DNA of 9,852 nt from Polaromonas sp. (lineage in GTDB: Bacteria; Pseudomonadota; Gammaproteobacteria; Burkholderiales; Burkholderiaceae_C), in the NCBI GenBank assembly GCA_013205645.1, contig JABMMH010000157.1:1-9852 (forward strand). The letters are read 5' to 3'. The notes beneath the pieces were generated by a model. It did no database searches, had not been told where the DNA came from, and saw nothing but the letters and a program-made list of their open reading frames with translations. The translations under genes were made by a program, and so were the position numbers. Each line of letters opens with the position of its first letter. Positions within the stretch are counted from its first letter, which is position 1. Of this stretch, positions 5,969-9,852 are shown in pieces.

Positions 5969-7009
5969 ATGGATTTGTCCCGTTTCCCCCGCCGCCGTTA
6001 TACCGTTGGCGCTACGCCGCTGGAGTTCCTGCCGAATTTCACACGCGCCTTGTCCGAGCTTTGCCCTGATGGGCAAGGCCCACAAATCTGGATCAAACGC
6101 GATGACATGCTGGGCTTGACGCCCGGTGGCAACAAGACGCGCAAACTAGAATTTTTGGCAGCTGACGCCATGGCGCAAGGCGCTGATACTTTGATCACAT
6201 GCGGTGCGCCGCAGTCGAATCACTGCCGCGCTACCTTGTCGTCGGCCATCAAAGAAAACATGAAGTGCCGCTTCGTCATCGAAGAGCGTGTGCCTGGTAG
6301 CTACCACGCCGACGCCAGCGGCAACAATTTTCTGTTTCGCCTGATGGGTGTGGAGTCCGTCACCGTGGTGCCGGCCGGCACCAACATGCTGCTGGCCATG
6401 CAGCAGGTCGCTGCCGAGCTGACCGCTCAAGGCCGCAAGGGTTATATCGTGCCGGGTGGCGGTTCCAACGCGATTGGTGGCTTGGGTTATGTGGCTTGCG
6501 CGCAAGAGTTGCAGCAGCAGTTTTTTGAGCAAGGCGTGCAGATCGACAAAGTCGTGGTGGGCTCAGGCAGTTCTGGCACGCACGGCGGTTTGCTGGCAGG
6601 TTTTCTGGGCAACAACATCCAGATTCCGATCATCGGCATTGGTGTCAGCCGCGACCCGGTCGACCAAGATCCGCTGGTGCACAAAGAAGCCCAAGCCGTG
6701 GCTGATTTGCTCGGGTTGAACATGACCATCCCGCGTGAGGCCGTGTTGAGTTTTGGCGATTGGTGGCGACCTAAATATTCCGTGCCGAACGCGGCCATGG
6801 TCGAAGCCGTGCAAATGCTGGCCCGCACCGAAGCGATTTTGCTGGACCCGGTGTACACCGGGAAAATCATGGCCGGCTTGATTGGCTTGGCCCGCAAAGG
6901 CTACTTCAAGCCTGACGAAAAAGTGCTGTTCATTCACACCGGTGGTGCGCCTTCACTGCACGCGTTTGAGCCTGTGGTGTTGGGCCTGACTGAGTTGCCT
7001 GCGCTCTAG
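5969..7009 (+). CDS. dcyD: D-cysteine desulfhydrase family PLP enzyme
   Basis: This 346-residue cytosolic fold-type II PLP enzyme probably converts D-cysteine to pyruvate, sulfide and ammonia. The PLP lysine is K56 in GGNKTRKLEF, QSNH (82-85) supplies the active-site serine S83, and GSGSSGTHGG (198-207) is the phosphate-binding loop. Its relative ACC deaminase needs Glu295 and Leu322. Here the matching positions are T297 (DPVYTGK) and T324 (FIHTGGAP), the pattern of D-cysteine desulfhydrases. L-cysteate sulfo-lyase (CuyA) is a close alternative that sequence alone does not exclude. ATG at 5969 has GGAG 9 nt upstream; an in-frame TTG at 5954 is less likely. The gene follows the crotonase by 91 nt and may have its own promoter. 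Its TAG stop interlocks with that of the convergent ferredoxin gene. Confidence 0.85.
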   Translation: MDLSRFPRRRYTVGATPLEFLPNFTRALSELCPDGQGPQIWIKRDDMLGLTPGGNKTRKLEFLAADAMAQGADTLITCGAPQSNHCRATLSSAIKENMKCRFVIEERVPGSYHADASGNNFLFRLMGVESVTVVPAGTNMLLAMQQVAAELTAQGRKGYIVPGGGSNAIGGLGYVACAQELQQQFFEQGVQIDKVVVGSGSSGTHGGLLAGFLGNNIQIPIIGIGVSRDPVDQDPLVHKEAQAVADLLGLNMTIPREAVLSFGDWWRPKYSVPNAAMVEAVQMLARTEAILLDPVYTGKIMAGLIGLARKGYFKPDEKVLFIHTGGAPSLHAFEPVVLGLTELPAL

Positions 7010-7671
7010 TCTGAGTCGGCTGCGTGGCGTCGGGCTCTGGCCCGCGCCAGCGCCGCTTCAATCACCGCGCGTTTGGCGTCCAGCACGGCGCGGTCGGTGT
7101 GCTTGGAGTGGGCGGCGACATCCGCCAAGGCCTCTTGTGCTTTTTTTACCAAGCGATCGGCTTGTACCCGTGTGTCCCGCACTAGTTTGATCTGGTGAAA
7201 CGCATAACGACTGCGCGCGTCTTCGGCTTGCGTGGGCGACCACGCATTCCAGCCGGTCTCCAGTGCAGTCACATTGACCAAGCTGATGCAATCCACCGGG
7301 CAGACGGGAATGCACAGTTCGCAGCCGGTGCAGTGTTTTTCGATCACGCTGTGCATCAGCTTGTTGCTGCCGAGGATGGCATCTGTCGGGCAAACCGGCA
7401 GACACAAAGTGCAGCCAATGCACCAAGCTTCGTCAATCACTGCGACATGGCGCGGTCCTTCGTGGCCGTGCTCGGCATCGAGGGCGGTCACCGGCTGGCC
7501 GGTCAACGCCGCCAGTCGCCGCACACCTTCATCGCCGCCGGGTGGGCAGCGATTGATGGCGGCGTCTTCTGTGGCGATGGCTTGCGCATAAGCTGCGCAG
7601 TCCGGATAGCCACAGCGCGTGCACTGGGTTTGCGGCAGCAGGGCGTTGATGCGTTCGGTCAGACTCAGCAA
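7006..7671 (-). CDS. rsxB: RnfB/RsxB-like iron-sulfur protein, without membrane anchor
   Basis: This 221-residue protein has three predicted [4Fe-4S] sites. C17, C20, C25 and C42 form the RnfB-type N-terminal cluster domain (TQCTRCGYPDC then NRCPP). Two ferredoxin motifs follow, C84-x2-C87-x2-C90-x3-C94 and C114-x2-C117-x2-C120-x3-C124, with an extra C128. The hydrophobic N-terminal helix of classical RnfB is missing, so it should be soluble. The C-terminal 70 residues are helical, charged and rich in Ala and Arg. It likely shuttles low-potential electrons; no other rnf/rsx gene is in the window, and such short forms often stand alone in Betaproteobacteria. The start is a TTG at 7671, set by the domain beginning and the lack of an in-frame ATG; AGG lies 6 nt upstream. 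It begins 28 nt after the phaZ stop, so they form one operon. Confidence 0.88.
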   Translation of the reverse strand: MLSLTERINALLPQTQCTRCGYPDCAAYAQAIATEDAAINRCPPGGDEGVRRLAALTGQPVTALDAEHGHEGPRHVAVIDEAWCIGCTLCLPVCPTDAILGSNKLMHSVIEKHCTGCELCIPVCPVDCISLVNVTALETGWNAWSPTQAEDARSRYAFHQIKLVRDTRVQADRLVKKAQEALADVAAHSKHTDRAVLDAKRAVIEAALARARARRHAADSD

Positions 7672-7699
7672 GTTAAACCTGACCTCTTTTGAGCGGTTT

Positions 7700-9091
7700 T
7701 TATTTGCGGTCTGTGGTCTTTTTGACCGCAGTCGCAGGACGCGTTTTTGCCGCAGCCAGAGAGACCGACGGCTTGCGCTTGACTGGCGCGCTGACGACAG
7801 TTTCGGACGAACTGGCTGGGCCGGCCTTTTTGTTGTGGGCCAAAATGAAGCTCTTCACGGCTGGGTAGGTGGTCTCGCGCCAGCGACGGCCGCTGAAAAT
7901 GCCGTAGTGACCCGCACCTTTGACTTCAAGGTGTTTTTGGTTTTGTTTTGGAATGCCCGAGCACAGTCCGTGGGCAGCTTCGGTTTGTCCTGAGCCGGAG
8001 ATGTCGTCCAGTTCGCCTTCAATGGTGAGCTGAGCGGTGGTGGTGATGTCTTGTGGCCGCACGCGCTCAGGAACGCCTTGTTCGTTGCGCACGTCCCAAG
8101 TGCCATGGACCAGTTTGAAATCCTGAAACACCGTCTTGATGGTGTCCAGGTAGTAATCGGCGTCCATGTCGAGAACTGCGTTGTACTCGTCGTAAAACTT
8201 GTGGTGCGCTTCGACGCTGGCGTCATCGCCTTTCAGCAAATCTTTGAAGTAGTCGTAATGGCTGCTGGCATGACGGTCCGGGTTCATAGCGACGAAACCC
8301 GTGTGCTGTAAAAAGCCAGGGTAAACACGCCGGCCAGCGCCCGGAAAATTGCTCGGCACGCGGTAGATCACATTGTTCTCAAACCAGCTGTAGTCTTTGG
8401 TCGTGGCCAGGTTGTTGACGGCAGTGGGCGACTTGCGTGCATCGATCGGGCCGCCCATCATGGTCATGCTCAGCGGCGTGGTTTCACCGCGCGAAGCCAT
8501 CAGAGAAATGGCGGCGAGCACTGGCACAGTCGGTTGGCAGACGCTGATGACGTGGCAATTGCCGTAAGCACCCTGCAGGTGGCGAATGAATTCCTGCACG
8601 TAATTGACGTAGTCGTCTAAGGCGAAGCTGCCTTCAGCCAGCGGCACGATGCGTGCGTTTTTCCAGTCGGTGATGTAAACCTTGTGGTCTTTCAACATGG
8701 TCTTGACTGTGTCGCGCAACAGCGTGGCGTAGTGGCCCGACAATGGCGCCACGATCAACACCACGGGCTGGCCTTTGAGTTTGGTCAAGGTGGCCGGGTC
8801 ATCGGTGAAGCGCTTGAAGCGGCGCAGTTCGCAAAACGGCTTGTCCAGCTCAACACGCTCGTGAATCGCGACACTGGTGCCGTCAACGTCAACTGTGGTC
8901 AGGTTGAAACTTGGTTTCTCGTAATCTTTGCCCAAGCGGTAAATCAGGCTGTAGCCTGCCGAGACACGCTGCGCAAATGGATTTTGGCCGATCGGCGTCA
9001 TCGGATTGCTGAAGAGCTTGGCTGCCGCCTGCGCGAAATCGACGAAAGGCTCCATCATTGTGCGTTGCGTTTCATAGACTTGGTAAAGCAT
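7700..9091 (-). CDS. phaZ: Intracellular polyhydroxybutyrate depolymerase with basic C-terminal tail
   Basis: This 463-residue protein closely resembles the intracellular PHB depolymerase PhaZa1 of Ralstonia eutropha along residues 1-420. It opens with MLYQVYETQR and carries VAPLSGHYATLLRDTV, SVCQPTVPVLAA with the nucleophile C185, MMGGPIDARKSPTAVN, EGELDDISG with the acid D362 or D363, and GHYGIFSGRRW with the base H395. It releases hydroxybutyrate from native PHB granules in the cytosol, mobilising stored carbon. Relatives end near residue 420; here about 43 more residues follow, rich in Lys, Ala, Pro, Ser and Thr, strongly basic and probably disordered. ATG at 9091 is supported by AAGGGA 7 nt upstream. 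No signal peptide is present. An operator-like palindrome and an extended -10 element lie 45-55 bp upstream. The ferredoxin gene follows in the same operon. Confidence 0.95.
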   Translation of the reverse strand: MLYQVYETQRTMMEPFVDFAQAAAKLFSNPMTPIGQNPFAQRVSAGYSLIYRLGKDYEKPSFNLTTVDVDGTSVAIHERVELDKPFCELRRFKRFTDDPATLTKLKGQPVVLIVAPLSGHYATLLRDTVKTMLKDHKVYITDWKNARIVPLAEGSFALDDYVNYVQEFIRHLQGAYGNCHVISVCQPTVPVLAAISLMASRGETTPLSMTMMGGPIDARKSPTAVNNLATTKDYSWFENNVIYRVPSNFPGAGRRVYPGFLQHTGFVAMNPDRHASSHYDYFKDLLKGDDASVEAHHKFYDEYNAVLDMDADYYLDTIKTVFQDFKLVHGTWDVRNEQGVPERVRPQDITTTAQLTIEGELDDISGSGQTEAAHGLCSGIPKQNQKHLEVKGAGHYGIFSGRRWRETTYPAVKSFILAHNKKAGPASSSETVVSAPVKRKPSVSLAAAKTRPATAVKKTTDRK

Positions 9092-9116
9092 GGCGTAGTC
9101 CCTTTTCGGTGTGACG

Positions 9117-9146
9117 ACTGGTAATGTTGCAGTGCAATATACCAGT
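9117..9146. promoter_or_regulatory. Two-tier palindrome matching a PhbF/PhaR-type operator
   Basis: The outer arms are ACTGGTA (9117-9123) and TACCAGT (9140-9146), a perfect 7-bp pair. Inside is TTGCA-G-TGCAA (9127-9137). Bases 9125-9137 fit TG-N-TGC-N3-GCAA, the motif I recall for the PHB-responsive repressor PhbF of Herbaspirillum seropedicae. The site starts about 26 bp before the phaZ start codon and overlaps its probable promoter, the arrangement of a repressor site. The regulator is not encoded in this window. Confidence 0.6.
9136..9141 (-). promoter_or_regulatory. Probable extended -10 element of phaZ
   Basis: On the minus strand, TATATT is preceded by TGG, which fits an extended -10 (TGN-TATAAT-like). 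No good -35 is seen 17 nt upstream. Transcription would begin near 9129, giving a leader of about 38 nt before phaZ and placing the TTGCA palindrome across the -10 and start site. Confidence 0.4.
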
Positions 9147-9209
9147 AGCTGAGCATCTTTGTAGGAGAGTAAACACTAATTTGGTGCGGTCTAAGGGTAT
9201 GGTTGTCAA

Positions 9210-9231
9210 GCTGCCGAAAGCTTTGCGCAGC
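9210..9231. repeat. Imperfect palindrome upstream of the dioxygenase gene
   Basis: GCTGC (9210-9214) and GCAGC (9227-9231) flank a central AAAGCTTT (9217-9224), with two mismatched pairs between. In all 18 of 22 positions are symmetric. It lies 35 bp before the dioxygenase ATG and could be an operator or a leader hairpin; no regulator is known for it. Confidence 0.35.
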
Positions 9232-9266
9232 CTGAAAAATGTCAAGTTTCAAAGGAATCAAGAGAT

Positions 9267-9852
9267 ATGGCCACCCGCCTCAGCAGTCTGTCGACGCTCC
9301 AGTTCGAAAAGTTAAAACAAACAGATCAGTTTCCCGTCTTGTTCGTCGGCCATGGCAGCCCGATGAACGCGGTGACGGACAACGAGTACCGGCGCAGCTG
9401 GCAAGCGCTGGGCGCGCGTTTTGGCTCCGATTGGCCGATGCCACAGCTGATTTTGTGCATTTCTGCGCACTGGCTGACCGAGGGCTGGTGGCTGACCGCC
9501 ATGGCGCAGCCCAAGACCATTCACGACTTTGGCGGTTTCCCGCAAGAATTGTTTGACCAGCAATACCCGGCGCCGGGTGCGCCCGAAGCGGCGTCTGAAA
9601 TCAGCCGGGCGGTGCGTCAGCGCATGTCTTTGCCTTTGGGTTTGGACACCAGTTGGGGACTCGACCATGGTGCGTGGTCAGTCCTCAAACCGATGTTCCC
9701 GAAGGCTGATGTGCCTGTGGTGCAACTCAGCATGGACTACAGCCGTGCGCCCAGCGACCACTATGCGCTGGCGCGTCAGCTCAAGGCCTTGCGCCGGCGT
9801 GGCGTGCTGATTGTGGCCAGCGGCAATGTGGTGCACAACCTGCAGCAAGCAC
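9267..9852 (+). CDS. ygiD: DODA-type extradiol aromatic-ring-opening dioxygenase, YgiD-like (3' end cut off)
   Basis: The frame is open from ATG 9267 to the window edge: 195 residues of a protein usually near 260. It resembles E. coli YgiD and plant 4,5-DOPA dioxygenases (LigB superfamily). Family segments are FVGHGSPMN (27-34), ISAHWLT (65-71), TIHDFGGFP (84-92), YPAPG, WGLDHGAW (130-137) and VASGNVVHNL (183-192). Predicted metal ligands are H29, H68 and H190, with a fourth expected beyond the window; H134 is the likely acid-base residue. Family members bind Zn or Fe and cleave catechol rings such as DOPA, though the natural bacterial substrate is often unknown. AAAGGA lies about 10 nt before the start. 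The gene is divergent from phaZ across a 175-bp gap with two palindromes; no metabolic link to PHB is evident. Confidence 0.92.
   Translation, partial: MATRLSSLSTLQFEKLKQTDQFPVLFVGHGSPMNAVTDNEYRRSWQALGARFGSDWPMPQLILCISAHWLTEGWWLTAMAQPKTIHDFGGFPQELFDQQYPAPGAPEAASEISRAVRQRMSLPLGLDTSWGLDHGAWSVLKPMFPKADVPVVQLSMDYSRAPSDHYALARQLKALRRRGVLIVASGNVVHNLQQA

Noticed and set aside
7037..7052. CTGGC/GCCAG hairpin near the convergent junction as a terminator for the desulfhydrase gene
   Set aside because: It lies inside the ferredoxin coding region and no T-run follows; G+C-rich codons explain it.
7195..7692. A 165-codon open frame on the plus strand
   Set aside because: It is antisense to the cysteine-motif ferredoxin gene, whose cluster motifs are unmistakable on the minus strand.
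7705..7730. TGCGGTC/GACCGCA inverted repeat at the end of phaZ as a terminator
   Set aside because: On the minus strand the stem is followed by an A-rich stretch, not U, and the ferredoxin gene lies only 28 nt downstream of the phaZ stop.
9124..9315. A short plus-strand frame, or a smaller one from ATG 9199, as a leader peptide before the dioxygenase gene
   Set aside because: It overlaps the dioxygenase start in another frame, ribosome-binding spacing is poor, and no regulatory peptide signature is seen.

Overview
The window looks like chromosomal DNA of a betaproteobacterium of the order Burkholderiales, most likely family Comamonadaceae. This is inferred from moderately high G+C, dense same-strand operons, an orphan Bug-type periplasmic binding protein beside a CoA-transferase, a Ralstonia-type intracellular PHB depolymerase, and a short RnfB-like ferredoxin without a membrane anchor. 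No tRNA, rRNA, IS element, CRISPR array or phage gene is visible. No stretch longer than about 180 bases lacks a gene. All reading frames are intact; only the first and last genes are cut by the window edges.

Positions 2-1948 (+) hold the end of a propionyl-CoA carboxylase operon: the C-terminal part of the biotin-carrying alpha subunit (pccA), a 93-residue cupin, and a VOC-superfamily protein that resembles methylmalonyl-CoA epimerase. The last two overlap ATGA-style. This suits the route propionyl-CoA to methylmalonyl-CoA to succinyl-CoA.

Positions 1987-5877 (+) hold a LysR-type regulator and then a three-gene operon: a Bug-family periplasmic solute-binding protein, a family III CoA-transferase, and a crotonase-fold protein. 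The operon genes are separated by 1 nt and by a 4-nt overlap. The likely logic is capture of an organic acid outside the membrane, loading onto CoA, and modification of the acyl-CoA; the substrate is unknown. The crotonase lacks both catalytic glutamates of true enoyl-CoA hydratases. The regulator-Bug gap carries a clean inverted repeat with a T-N11-A core, a good candidate LysR operator.

Positions 5969-7009 (+) encode a PLP enzyme of the D-cysteine desulfhydrase / ACC deaminase family, whose diagnostic residues favour D-cysteine desulfhydrase. Its leader contains nested inverted repeats that could hide the ribosome binding site. Its stop codon interlocks with that of the convergent rnfB-like gene through a shared CTAG.

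Positions 9091-7006 (-) are a two-gene operon: phaZ (intracellular PHB depolymerase with an unusual basic tail) followed by the RnfB-like ferredoxin. Divergent from phaZ, a DODA-type (YgiD-like) dioxygenase starts at 9267 and runs off the window. The 175-bp gap between them holds a large two-tier palindrome. Its core matches the PhbF/PhaR-type motif TG-N-TGC-N3-GCAA and overlaps a probable extended -10 promoter of phaZ. A second palindrome lies nearer the dioxygenase gene.
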